A program made the translations under genes and the position numbers. DNA of 21,776 bases from CAZRDB01 sp964598695 (GTDB taxonomy: Bacteria > Armatimonadota > Zipacnadia > UBA1398): contig CAZRDB010000069.1 in NCBI GenBank assembly GCA_964598695.1, forward strand, positions 1 through 21,776. Reading direction: 5' to 3'. Each line of letters begins with the position of its first letter. Position 1 is the stretch's first letter. The notes beneath the pieces are model-generated. The model did not search any database and was not told the DNA's origin. It worked only from the letters and a program-made list of their open reading frames with translations. Shown piece by piece: positions 13,391 to 20,992 of the stretch.

Positions 13391-15490
13391 TTACTCTTCT
13401 TCCTCGGCCACTCGCTTGTACTCAGCGCAGATCGCTTCCACAAGGTGAGCGGGGACCTCTTCGTAGTGGGACGGCTCCATCGTGTAGCTCGCCCGCCCCC
13501 CCGAGATCGAGCGCAGGTCGGCCTCGTAGGTCGCGACCTCGGCCAGCGGCGCCGTCGCGTTGATCACCTGGTTCTGGCCCTGCCGCTCGATGCCCTGGGG
13601 ACGACCGCGCCGACCCGTGAGGTCGCCCATGATGTCGCCCATGCTTTCGTCCGGCGCCGTCACCTGGATCCGCACGATCGGCTCCAGAAGCACCGGATGG
13701 CACTGCTCCATGCCCTTGCGGAAACACATCGCGCCGGCACGCTTGAACGCGAACTCCGAGGAGTCGACGCTGTGGTACTGCCCGTCGATCACGGCCACCC
13801 GGACATCGACGACGGGGAAGCCCGCCAGCACGCCGCGCGCCATCGCCTCGACGATGCCCTTCTCCACGGCCGGGATGTACTGGCGCGGGATCGCGCCGCC
13901 CACGACCTTGTCCTCATACTCGAAGCCCGTGCCCCGCGGCAGCGGCTCGAGACGGAGCTGGACGTCGCCGAACTGGCCCCGGCCGCCCGTCTGCTTCTTG
14001 TACCGGTGGTGGAACTCCCCGCCCGAGCGGATCGTCTCGCGGTACGGGATCTTCGGCTTGCCCATCTCCGCCTCGACGCCCGTCCCGTTCTTGAGCTTCG
14101 AGAGGACGACCTCGAGGTGGAGCCGGCCGATGCCCGAGATGATCGACTCGTCGGTCTCGGTGTCCCGGAAGAACCGGAAGGCGACGTCCTCTTCCGCGAT
14201 CTTCGACAGCCCGGCCGCCATCTTGTCGACCTCGCTACGGTCCTTGCAGGTCAGCGAGGCCGAGAACATCGGCTCCGGAGCCTTCGGCGCCGCAACCAGC
14301 GCCGGGTGGGCCACGTCGCACAGCGTGTCGCCCGTGTGGGTCTGCGGGATCTTCGCAATCCCCACGAGGTCCCCCGCGACGGCCTCGCCCAGCTTCTCCT
14401 GGCTCTTGCCGCGCGTCGTGAAGACCTCGCCCAACTTCTCCTTGTGGCCGCGGCCGGCGTTGAGCAGCGTCATGTCCTGCTTGATCCGGCCCGAGCACAC
14501 CCGGACGAACGTCAGCTTGCCCTGGTACGGGTGCATCATGCAGCGGAACGCCAGCACCGTCGTCGGCGAGTCGATCGCGCAGGTCCGCGGGCTCGTCTCC
14601 GGTCCGCCCTCATGGTCCTCGGTGCCCGGCTTGGTCACCGTGAACTCCTTGGTCGGGCTCGGCGCCGGAAGCAGGCTCTTGATCGCCTCGAGCAGCGCGC
14701 CCACGCCGATGTCGGCCGTCGCGCTGCCGGCCAGGACCGGAACGATCTTCCCGGCGGCGACGCCCGCGACGAGGCCCTGTGCCAGCTCCTCGGCCGAGAG
14801 GTCCCCCTCCTCGAGGTACTTCTCCATGAGCACCTCGTCGGAGGCCGCGACCTCCTCGACCAGCTTCTCGCGCGCGCTCTCGGCCTCGGCCTTGAGCCCC
14901 TCCGGCACCTCGGCCGTCGTCACGGTCCGGCCAGTGCCCATCAGCGCCTGCATCCGAACGAGATCGACGACGCCCGTCAGGTCGCCGGCCTTGCCGATCG
15001 GCAGGGTCAGCGGCACCGCGGCGTGGCTGAGGCTCTCGCGGACCGACGACAGCGTCTGCTCGAAGTCGGTGTTCTCCTTGTCGAGCCGGTTGATGAAGAC
15101 CAGCCGCGCCGCGCCGTTCTCGTCGGCGAGCTTCCAGGCCCGCTCGGTGCCGACGCCGATCCCGGAGGCCGCGTCGACGACCACGACGGCGCCGTCGCAG
15201 ACCCGCATCGGGAAGACGACCTCGGTGACGAAATCGGCATAGCCCGGGCAGTCGATCAGGTTGATCTTGCAGTCCGCGTACTCGAGTGCGCAGAGGGTCG
15301 AGCCGATGGAGATCTGGCGGCGAATCTCCTCATCGTCGAAGTCGGCAACCGAACTGCCGTCATCGACGCGGCCCATGCGATCGATCGCACCGGCGTCGAA
15401 GAGGAGCGCTTCCACCAGGCTCGTCTTCCCCGCGTTGGAGTGGCCGACGACGGCCACGTTGCGCAACGCTTCGGTCGAGTAGATCTTCAA
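13391..15490 (-). CDS. EF-G-like translational GTPase (EF-G paralogue)
   Basis: This 699-residue protein spans all EF-G domains. The GTPase domain has G1 GHSNAGKT (16-23), a switch I motif RQISI (58-62) where canonical EF-G has RGITI, G3 DCPGY (80-84) where EF-G has DTPGH, and G4 NRLD (134-137) instead of NKMD. Tyr84 thus replaces the His needed for GTP hydrolysis. Domain IV is well kept (GGRGQFGDV; QYHSVDSSEFAF with the tip His at 573), as is the C-terminal SGGRASYTMEPSHYEEVP. It should still bind the ribosomal A site, but GTP hydrolysis may be weak or absent. EF-G2-type paralogues with reduced GTPase activity are known. TTG 15490 has GGAGGG 9 nt upstream. It lies 18 nt after rpsQ and 14 nt before rplN, an uncommon place. 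The canonical fusA presumably lies before tuf, outside the window; if not, this is the only EF-G. Confidence 0.93.
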   Translation of the reverse strand: MKIYSTEALRNVAVVGHSNAGKTSLVEALLFDAGAIDRMGRVDDGSSVADFDDEEIRRQISIGSTLCALEYADCKINLIDCPGYADFVTEVVFPMRVCDGAVVVVDAASGIGVGTERAWKLADENGAARLVFINRLDKENTDFEQTLSSVRESLSHAAVPLTLPIGKAGDLTGVVDLVRMQALMGTGRTVTTAEVPEGLKAEAESAREKLVEEVAASDEVLMEKYLEEGDLSAEELAQGLVAGVAAGKIVPVLAGSATADIGVGALLEAIKSLLPAPSPTKEFTVTKPGTEDHEGGPETSPRTCAIDSPTTVLAFRCMMHPYQGKLTFVRVCSGRIKQDMTLLNAGRGHKEKLGEVFTTRGKSQEKLGEAVAGDLVGIAKIPQTHTGDTLCDVAHPALVAAPKAPEPMFSASLTCKDRSEVDKMAAGLSKIAEEDVAFRFFRDTETDESIISGIGRLHLEVVLSKLKNGTGVEAEMGKPKIPYRETIRSGGEFHHRYKKQTGGRGQFGDVQLRLEPLPRGTGFEYEDKVVGGAIPRQYIPAVEKGIVEAMARGVLAGFPVVDVRVAVIDGQYHSVDSSEFAFKRAGAMCFRKGMEQCHPVLLEPIVRIQVTAPDESMGDIMGDLTGRRGRPQGIERQGQNQVINATAPLAEVATYEADLRSISGGRASYTMEPSHYEEVPAHLVEAICAEYKRVAEEEE

Positions 15491-15508
15491 CGCACTGCTC
15501 CCTCCGCG

Positions 15509-15799
15509 CTACTTCGCCCGGGTCACGATGTCGGAGACCCGCCAGCACTTCTCCTTGGAGAGCGGCCGGCACTCCACGATCCGAACCCGATCGCCCACGC
15601 GGCACTCGTTCGCCTCGTCGTGCGCCTTGAACTTGCGCGTCCGCCGGATCACGCGGCGGTAGAGCGGATGCCGCATCAGACGCTCGACGGCCACGACGAC
15701 CGTCTTGTCCATCTTGTCGCTGACGACGACGCCTTCCTTGGTCTTGAGGACCGGGGTCTTCCGGACCGGCTGCACGGCCTCGTCCTGCGGATTAGCCAT
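15509..15799 (-). CDS. rpsQ: 30S ribosomal protein S17
   Basis: S17 (96 residues) is an OB-fold protein that binds 16S rRNA early in assembly. Core motifs are KEGVVVSDKMDKTVVVAVERLMRHPLYRRVIRRTRKFKAHDE and the C-terminal GDRVRIVECRPLSKEKCWRV. A 15-residue N-terminal leader precedes the usual start. ATG 15799 overlaps the 3' end of rpmC by 8 nt, suggesting coupling. It is followed by the EF-G paralogue instead of rplN. Confidence 0.96.
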   Translation of the reverse strand: MANPQDEAVQPVRKTPVLKTKEGVVVSDKMDKTVVVAVERLMRHPLYRRVIRRTRKFKAHDEANECRVGDRVRIVECRPLSKEKCWRVSDIVTRAK

Positions 15800-16022
15800 T
15801 GGTCGCCACCGCCTGCTCCGTCTTGGTCGACTGGATCTCTCGCTCGCGGAGAACCGTCACGAGCCGCGCGATCTCCTTGCGCACACGCCAGACCGCCTTG
15901 GAGTCGTCGAGCTGGTGGCTCGCAACCCGGTAGCGGAGGCGGAAGAGTTCCTCCTTGGCGCTCTTGTACTCGTGCCGGAGGTCCTCCGTGGACCTCTCTC
16001 GATACTCTCTGGCTTTGCGCAC
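15792..16022 (-). CDS. rpmC: 50S ribosomal protein L29
   Basis: L29 (76 residues) is a helical hairpin protein next to the peptide exit tunnel and part of the docking site for trigger factor and SRP. The sequence RERSTEDLRHEYKSAKEELFRLRYRVASHQLDD and RVRKEIARLVTVLREREI matches the family, with a short extra C-terminal tail. The start is GTG 16022 with GGAGG 8 nt upstream. The stop lies inside the rpsQ start region. Confidence 0.94.
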   Translation of the reverse strand: MRKAREYRERSTEDLRHEYKSAKEELFRLRYRVASHQLDDSKAVWRVRKEIARLVTVLREREIQSTKTEQAVATNG

Positions 16023-16038
16023 CGCTCGCCCCTCCGTC

Positions 16039-16470
16039 TCAGCTCTGGTGCTCGAGCTCGTAGCCCTCGCGCACGACGAACCGTGTCTTGATGGGCAGCT
16101 TGTGTCCGGCCAGGCGTACGGCCTCCCGGGCCTGCTCGATCGGCACGCCGCCGATCTCGAACATCATCCGACCCGGCTTCACGACCGCGACCCAGCCCTC
16201 CGGCGAGCCCTTGCCCGAGCCCATACGGGTCTCGGCCGGCTTCTTGGTGTAGGCCTTGTCCGGGAAGATCCGGATCCACACCTTGCCGCCGCGCTTGCAG
16301 TGACGGGTGATCGCAATTCGAGCGGCCTCGATCTGCCGGTTGGTGATCCAGGCCGGCTCCAGGGCCTGCAGCCCGAAGTCCCCGAACGAGACCTCGCTGC
16401 CGTTCCAGGCCAGACCCCGCATCCGCCCGCGCATCGGCTTGCGGAACTTCACTCGCTTAGGCATCAACAT
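16039..16470 (-). CDS. rplP: 50S ribosomal protein L16
   Basis: L16 (143 residues) is a late-assembly protein near the A site and peptidyl transferase centre. Family signatures are MLMPKRVKFRKPMRGRMRG, the EAARIAITRHCKRGGKVWIRIFPDK block, GSGKGSPEGWVAVVKPGRMMFEIGG and AHRLAGHKLP-like AVRLAGHKLPIKTRFV. ATG 16470 gives the standard MLMPKRVK start with GGTGGG 7 nt upstream, and overlaps the rpsC end by 14 nt. The ATG two codons later (16464) is possible. Confidence 0.97.
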   Translation of the reverse strand: MLMPKRVKFRKPMRGRMRGLAWNGSEVSFGDFGLQALEPAWITNRQIEAARIAITRHCKRGGKVWIRIFPDKAYTKKPAETRMGSGKGSPEGWVAVVKPGRMMFEIGGVPIEQAREAVRLAGHKLPIKTRFVVREGYELEHQS

Positions 16471-17365
16471 CGGGAGACCCACCTTGCCTGGCGCCGCCAC
16501 GCCCGCCACCGCCGGGGCCGCTCCGACCGCGCCGCGGTCCGCCGCCGGTCCCCGGTCCGCCCACTGAGACGGCCGCTCCCGCGGGAGCCTGCCGGACGCG
16601 CGGGGCGCGGCCGCCCGGACCCCGGGTGACGACCCGGCCCTTGGGCTCCGCGTCGCGCTCGATCTTCTCACCGGGCAGGACGTCGCCCTTGTAGATCCAG
16701 ACCTTCACGCCGATCGGGCCGTACTTCGTCCGGGCCGTCATGACGCCGTAGTCGATGTCCGCGCGAATCGTGTGCAGCGGGATCTTGCCGTCCTTGAGCG
16801 ACTCGCTCCGCGCGATCTCCGCGCCGCCGAGTCGGCCCGAGACGATCACCTTCACGCCACGGGCGCCGGCCTCCATCGTCCGCTGGACCTGCTGCTTCAT
16901 CGCCCGGCGGAACGACTCCCGCCGCTCGATCGAGCGCGCAACGCCCTCCGCGACCAGACCGGCGTTGAGCTGGGGATGCCGGATCTCGACCACGTTGACG
17001 TGGGTCCGCCGACCGGTGAGCCGCTCGACCTCGTTCTTGAGCTGCTCCACCCCGGCCCCGCCCTGGCCGATCAGCACGCCCGGCCGTGCGGTGCAGACCG
17101 TCACCCGGACCGCGTCGCCGACGCGCCGCTCGATGACGATGTCCCGGATCGAGGCAAACTTGGGCCCGCCCCGGCCGCCCCCGCGACGATCGTCACGACG
17201 ACCGCCCCGGTCGCCCTCCCGGTCGTTGTACTTCGCGAGGATGAACTGACGGATCTTGATGTCCTCGAGAAGGAACTCCCGGTAGTTGCGATCGGCGTAC
17301 CACCGGCTATCCCAGTCCCGGATGATCCCCAGGCGAAGTCCCGAGGGCCGGATCTTCTGTCCCAT
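16457..17365 (-). CDS. rpsC: 30S ribosomal protein S3 with Arg/Gly-rich insertion and tail
   Basis: S3 lies in the 30S head at the mRNA entry channel and helps unwind mRNA. The 302-residue protein is longer than the usual 210-240. The start MGQKIRPSGLRLGIIRDWDS, the type II KH domain with GQGG at 100-103, and the C-terminal domain (ESFRRAMKQQVQRTMEAGA, GRLGGAEIARSE, DYGVMTARTKYGPIGVKVWIYKG) are all canonical. Two additions stand out: an insertion at about 47-70 rich in Asp, Arg and Gly before the KH domain, and a Gly/Arg/Pro tail at about 235-302. Both are low-complexity and positively charged overall. ATG 17365 fits the family; its Shine-Dalgarno is weak. Confidence 0.96.
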   Translation of the reverse strand: MGQKIRPSGLRLGIIRDWDSRWYADRNYREFLLEDIKIRQFILAKYNDREGDRGGRRDDRRGGGRGGPKFASIRDIVIERRVGDAVRVTVCTARPGVLIGQGGAGVEQLKNEVERLTGRRTHVNVVEIRHPQLNAGLVAEGVARSIERRESFRRAMKQQVQRTMEAGARGVKVIVSGRLGGAEIARSESLKDGKIPLHTIRADIDYGVMTARTKYGPIGVKVWIYKGDVLPGEKIERDAEPKGRVVTRGPGGRAPRVRQAPAGAAVSVGGPGTGGGPRRGRSGPGGGGRGGARQGGSPDVDA

Positions 17366-17383
17366 GACTGCTGCCTGCCCTTC

Positions 17384-17725
17384 TTAGTCGTCGACCCCGT
17401 CGGTCACGAAGATCGTGATGTGGGAGCAGCGCTTGCGGACGATGTTGACCCGGCCGCGTGCGCGGTACTCCACCCGACGGAAGCGGAAGGACTCATCCAC
17501 GTAGCACTTGCTGACCACCAACTGCTCGGGATCCGCCTCGTGGTTGTGCTCCGCGTTGGCCCGAGCCGACTCGAGGATCTTGAACACGATCTGAGCGGTC
17601 GGCGACGCCATGTTGCGCAGGATTCCCCGCGCTTCCGTGTACGTCCGGTTGCGGAGCAAATCGACGACTCGTCTCGCCTTGGTTGGCGAGACTCTCCTGA
17701 ATCGACCGACGGCGCGAACTTCCAC
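17384..17725 (-). CDS. rplV: 50S ribosomal protein L22
   Basis: L22 (113 residues) lines the peptide exit tunnel with a long beta hairpin. Motifs are EVRAVGRFRRVSPTKARRVVDLLRN, LESARANAEHN and the hairpin region FRFRRVEYRARGRVNIVRKRCSHITIFV. GTG 17725 gives MEVRAVGRF, the family start, with GAGGAG 9 nt upstream. A TTG seven codons earlier (17746) lacks a good Shine-Dalgarno, so it is rejected. It lies between rpsS and rpsC as usual. Confidence 0.96.
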   Translation of the reverse strand: MEVRAVGRFRRVSPTKARRVVDLLRNRTYTEARGILRNMASPTAQIVFKILESARANAEHNHEADPEQLVVSKCYVDESFRFRRVEYRARGRVNIVRKRCSHITIFVTDGVDD

Positions 17726-17760
17726 GATCGACAACTCCTCACCCAACGGGCGTCCGGGCT

Positions 17761-18042
17761 CTACCGGCCCCGCGATGACTTCTCCTGACCCGGGTGGCCG
17801 CGGAAGGTCCGTGTCGGAGCGAACTCACCCAGGCGGTGTCCCACCATGTTCTCGGTCACGAACACCGGCACGTGCTTGCGGCCGTCGTACACCGCGATCG
17901 TGTGGCCGACCATCTCGGGGAAGATCTGGGAGGCGCGTGCCCACGTACGGATGATCCGCTTCTCGCCCTTTTCGTTCATGAGATCGATCTTCTTGAGAAG
18001 CTTGGGGTGCGCGTACGGCCCCTTCTTCAGCGAGCGTGACAT
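17761..18042 (-). CDS. rpsS: 30S ribosomal protein S19
   Basis: S19 (93 residues) sits in the 30S head with S13 and contacts the A-site region. The start SRSLKKGPYAHPKLLKKID and the motifs IRTWARASQIFPEMVGHTIAVYDGRKHVPVFVTENMVGHRLGEFAPTRTFRGH are fully canonical. The ATG has GGAGG 9 nt upstream. It follows rplB by 21 nt. Confidence 0.97.
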   Translation of the reverse strand: MSRSLKKGPYAHPKLLKKIDLMNEKGEKRIIRTWARASQIFPEMVGHTIAVYDGRKHVPVFVTENMVGHRLGEFAPTRTFRGHPGQEKSSRGR

Positions 18043-18063
18043 CGATCCGTTCCTCCCTCGGAC

Positions 18064-18900
18064 CTACCGGCCCTTGCGCCTGCGGACGATCATCGAGTCC
18101 GAGGCCTTCTTCGCCTTCCGCGTCGGGTGGCCATGGGCCGGCTGGCCCCACGGGCTGACCGGCATCTTGCGACCCACCGGCGACTTGCCCTCGCCGCCAC
18201 CGTGCGGGTGGTCGTTCGGGTTCATCGCGACGCCACGAACCTTGGGCCGACGACCCGTCCACCGCATCCGACCGGCCTTGCCGAGGCGCTCGTTTGCGTG
18301 GTCCTCGTTGCCGATCTCCCCGATGGTCGCGCGGCACTGCGCCGAGACCAACCGGACCTCGCCCGAGGGGAGGCGCAGGTGGACGAAACGGCCTTCCTTC
18401 GCCAGCAGCTGGGCCGCGTTGCCGGCTGAGCGAGCGAGCTGCCCGCCCCGCCCCGGAACCAGCTCGATGTTGTGGATCAGGGTGCCGAGCGGGATCCGCT
18501 CCAGGGGCAGCGCGTTGCCGATCCGGATGTCGGCGGTCGGCCCCGCCATGATCGCCTGGCCCAGCTCGAGCTTGCGCGGCGCCAGGATGTACCGCTTGTC
18601 GCCGTCGGCGTAGACGACGAGCGCGATGTTGGCGCTGCGGTTCGGATCGTACTCGATCGAGGCGACCTTGCCCGGCACGCCGTCCTTGTCCCGCTTGAAG
18701 TCGATGACCCGGTACTTCCGCCGGCTGCCGCCCCCACGACCGCGGACCGTCACGCGGCCCGTGTTGTTGCGCCCCGCGCTGCTCTTCAGCGAGCGCGTCG
18801 CGGACTTGAGCGGCTTGTTCTCCTGGCTCGTCGTCTCCCCGGTGACCACCGTCATCGTGCGACGGGCGGGGGTGTAGGGCCGGAAATGCTTAATCGCCAT
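18064..18900 (-). CDS. rplB: 50S ribosomal protein L2
   Basis: L2 (278 residues, normal length) is one of the most conserved 23S rRNA-binding proteins and is needed for subunit association and peptidyl transferase activity. It begins MAIKHFRPYTPARRTMTV, has the central GRGGQLARSAGNAAQLLAKEG block, and the C-terminal MNPNDHPHGGGEG motif with His231, equivalent to E. coli His229. The ATG has AGGTG 7-8 nt upstream. It lies between rplW and rpsS as expected. Confidence 0.98.
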   Translation of the reverse strand: MAIKHFRPYTPARRTMTVVTGETTSQENKPLKSATRSLKSSAGRNNTGRVTVRGRGGGSRRKYRVIDFKRDKDGVPGKVASIEYDPNRSANIALVVYADGDKRYILAPRKLELGQAIMAGPTADIRIGNALPLERIPLGTLIHNIELVPGRGGQLARSAGNAAQLLAKEGRFVHLRLPSGEVRLVSAQCRATIGEIGNEDHANERLGKAGRMRWTGRRPKVRGVAMNPNDHPHGGGEGKSPVGRKMPVSPWGQPAHGHPTRKAKKASDSMIVRRRKGR

Positions 18901-18906
18901 CCCGTA

Positions 18907-19212
18907 TCACCTTTGCTCCTCGACGCGGTCGAACACGTCGATGGTCTGGCCTTCCGCAAGGGTCACGATGGCCTTCTTCCAGCGGGGCGTGTGGCCCGCG
19001 TGGAAACGGGACTGGCGTCGCGGCTTGCCCTTGACGTTCAGCGTGTTGACCTTCGCCACGCGCACCCGGTAGATCCGCTCGATGGCCTGCCGGATGTCGA
19101 CCTTGGTCGCGCGCGGATCGACGCGGAATGCGTACTTGCCCTTCTCCATGCCCGCCATCGTCTTCTCGGTGATGACCGGGCGGAGGATGATGTCGAACGG
19201 GGTGCGCTCCAT
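18907..19212 (-). CDS. rplW: 50S ribosomal protein L23
   Basis: L23 (101 residues) forms the main docking point for trigger factor and SRP at the tunnel exit. The sequence has the family start DIILRPVITEKTMAGMEKGKYAFRVDPRATKVDIRQAIERIY and the KVNTLNVKGKPRR segment. The ATG shares one base with the rplD stop (TAATG), a clear sign of translational coupling, and the Shine-Dalgarno GAGGAG lies within rplD. Confidence 0.96.
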   Translation of the reverse strand: MERTPFDIILRPVITEKTMAGMEKGKYAFRVDPRATKVDIRQAIERIYRVRVAKVNTLNVKGKPRRQSRFHAGHTPRWKKAIVTLAEGQTIDVFDRVEEQR

Positions 19213-19883
19213 TACTCCTCAGCCCCCTCGGCCGGCGCCGACCGCTGCCACGCGGCGCCGTACTGCGCCTCGAGGATCGCCAGCGCGCCCTCCTCGATCA
19301 CGAGGGCGTCGGCCGAGGCCACGTCGTAGACACAGAACGACGGCGCGACCCGCACCTCCACGCCCGGGAGGTTGCGCAGCGACTTGAAGGTCTCGACCTG
19401 CGCCGCCGCGAGGACGACCAGCGTCCGACCCTCCTTCGCCTCCATCTTGGCCAGCACGCCGGCCATGAAGCGCGTCTTCGGGGTCTCCATCGCGAGCGAC
19501 TCGATCACGAGCACCCGCTCCTCGGCGGCACGCGCCGAGAGCACCGAGCGGATCGCCGTCAGCTTGAGCCGCTTCGGCATCTTCCGCCGCGCGCGGTGGC
19601 CGTCCGGACCGTGGACGACTCCGCCGCCACGCCAGTGCGGCGCGACCCGGCTGCCCTGGCGCGCATGGCCGGTGCCCTTCTGGCGCCACGGCTTGCGACC
19701 GCCGCCGCTGACGTGGGCCCGCGTGAGCTTCTTGGCCTGCGCCTTCGACTGATTGATCTGATAGGTCAGGAGCGCGGCGTGGACGGCTCTCTCGTTGATG
19801 GGAGCGCCGAACACAGCCTCGGGCAGCTCAACACGCCGCTCCGATCGCTCTCCCTCTCGCGTGTAGCAGGGGGCAGTTGGCAT
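19212..19883 (-). CDS. rplD: 50S ribosomal protein L4
   Basis: L4 (223 residues) lines the exit tunnel with an extended loop and, in E. coli, represses the S10 operon. Motifs are LPEAVFGAPINERAVHAALLTYQINQ, the loop HVSGGGRKPWRQKGTGHARQGS, HGPDGHRARRKMPKRLK and the ENV-like C-terminal SADALVIEEGALAILE. The ATG has GAGGAG 8 nt upstream. L4-mediated attenuation cannot be inferred here, because any leader would lie in the short tuf-rpsJ gap. Confidence 0.96.
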   Translation of the reverse strand: MPTAPCYTREGERSERRVELPEAVFGAPINERAVHAALLTYQINQSKAQAKKLTRAHVSGGGRKPWRQKGTGHARQGSRVAPHWRGGGVVHGPDGHRARRKMPKRLKLTAIRSVLSARAAEERVLVIESLAMETPKTRFMAGVLAKMEAKEGRTLVVLAAAQVETFKSLRNLPGVEVRVAPSFCVYDVASADALVIEEGALAILEAQYGAAWQRSAPAEGAEE

Positions 19884-19917
19884 CTCGCGTTCTCCTCAGG
19901 ACTCTACGCGCGTCCGA

Positions 19918-20544
19918 CTAGACGAAGTCGTACTGCGCCTGTACCTCAACCACCGAGCCGTTGGCGCCCGGAACCGATCCGGAGATCAGCAGCAGACCCC
20001 GCTCGGAGTCCACCCGCACGACCTTCAGACCCTTCACGGTCACCCGCTCGTCGCCCATGTGGCCCGGCTTGCGGACCCCCTTGAAGACCCGCGCTCCGTC
20101 CGTCGCGCCGGTCGATGCCGGCGAGCGGTGGTGCTTCGAGCCGTGGGTCATCGGGCCGCGGTTGAAGTGGTACCGCTTGACCGTGCCCTGGAACCCCTTG
20201 CCCTTGGACACGCCCGTCACTTGCACCGGGTCGCCGGCCTCGAAGGCCTCGACCGTCAGCTCCGAGCCGACCTCGAGTTCCGAGGCCCCCTCGAATCGGA
20301 ACTCGCGGAGCGACCGACGCACGGGCAGGCCCAGCTTCTGAAAACGTCCCGCGTGGGGCTTGGTCGGCTTCTTGGCCTCGCCGTATCCCACGACGATCGC
20401 CTCGTAGCCGTCCGGTCCGTCCTCGGTCTTTGTCTGTAGCACGACGCACGGCTCGGCCTTGACGACGGTGACCGCGCGGATCGTTCCCTCCGCGTCGTAC
20501 ACCTGCGTCATTCCGATCTTGCGTCCGAAGATGCCCTTGAACAT
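19918..20544 (-). CDS. rplC: 50S ribosomal protein L3
   Basis: L3 (208 residues) is an early 23S-binding protein reaching towards the peptidyl transferase centre. It begins MFKGIFGRKIGMTQVYD, and the central loop reads GFQGTVKRYHFNRGPMTHGSKHHRSPASTG, with the Gln that is methylated by PrmB in E. coli (FQG) in place. KPGHMGDERVTVKGLKVV closes the fold. The ATG has AAGGTG 8 nt upstream. It lies between rpsJ and rplD as usual. Confidence 0.97.
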   Translation of the reverse strand: MFKGIFGRKIGMTQVYDAEGTIRAVTVVKAEPCVVLQTKTEDGPDGYEAIVVGYGEAKKPTKPHAGRFQKLGLPVRRSLREFRFEGASELEVGSELTVEAFEAGDPVQVTGVSKGKGFQGTVKRYHFNRGPMTHGSKHHRSPASTGATDGARVFKGVRKPGHMGDERVTVKGLKVVRVDSERGLLLISGSVPGANGSVVEVQAQYDFV

Positions 20545-20599
20545 CCGTAGTTCACCTTCTCTGGCGGCGTCCCGCAGTCTCGAGTGGCTTCCCGTCGTC

Positions 20600-20914
20600 T
20601 CAGAGCTTAAGCTCGATCTCGACGCCCCCCGGGAACTCGAGCTTGCTTAGGGCCTCCACGGTCTGTTCCCCAGGGTTGACGATGTCCAACAGGCGCTTGT
20701 GCGTCCGGATCTCGAAGTGCTCCATCGTGCGGCTCGAACGGCCGAGCGCCGTCGGCTTCACGACGCAGAAGATGTTCTTCCGCGTCGGGATCGGAACCGG
20801 ACCGCAGACCTCCGCGCCCGTCTCCTTGGCCGCCTTGACGATCCGCTCCGCAGACTGATCCAGAAGCTGATGGTCAAACGCCTTGAGCAGAATACGAATC
20901 TTGCCGGAAGGCAT
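20600..20914 (-). CDS. rpsJ: 30S ribosomal protein S10 (NusE)
   Basis: S10 (104 residues) is a 30S head protein that also acts as NusE in transcription antitermination with NusB and NusG. It has KIRILLKAFDHQLLDQSAERIV, GPVPIPTRKNIFCVVK and the EHFEIRTHKRLLDIVNP motif, all canonical. ATG 20914 has GGAGAGGG about 6 nt upstream; the open frame continues 24 codons into the tuf-rpsJ gap without similarity. It is the first gene of the S10 cluster. Confidence 0.97.
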   Translation of the reverse strand: MPSGKIRILLKAFDHQLLDQSAERIVKAAKETGAEVCGPVPIPTRKNIFCVVKPTALGRSSRTMEHFEIRTHKRLLDIVNPGEQTVEALSKLEFPGGVEIELKL

Positions 20915-20954
20915 TCCTGCACCCTCTCCGCGGCGCGAGTTGCGCCATCGGGAA

Positions 20955-20978
20955 GCGGGGCTCCCGGAGGAGCCCCGC
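20955..20978 (-). terminator. Strong hairpin between tuf and rpsJ (terminator or attenuator candidate)
   Basis: A perfect 10-bp GC-rich inverted repeat (GCGGGGCTCC / GGAGCCCCGC) with a 4-nt loop (TCCG on the transcribed strand) starts about 14 nt after the tuf stop and ends about 40 nt before the rpsJ start. It is followed by only TTCCC, not a full U tract. This is the border of the str and S10 clusters, so partial termination, pausing or RNA processing there would set relative expression. No separate promoter for rpsJ was recognised. Confidence 0.55.
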
Positions 20979-20992
20979 CCCGCCATGCACAG

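Noticed and set aside
13445..16063. Very long plus-strand open frame opposite the EF-G paralogue, rpsQ and rpmC (872 codons)
   Set aside because: It is an antisense shadow in a high-GC region: it is rich in Arg, Asp, Leu and His, has no recognisable domain, and crosses several well-supported minus-strand genes.
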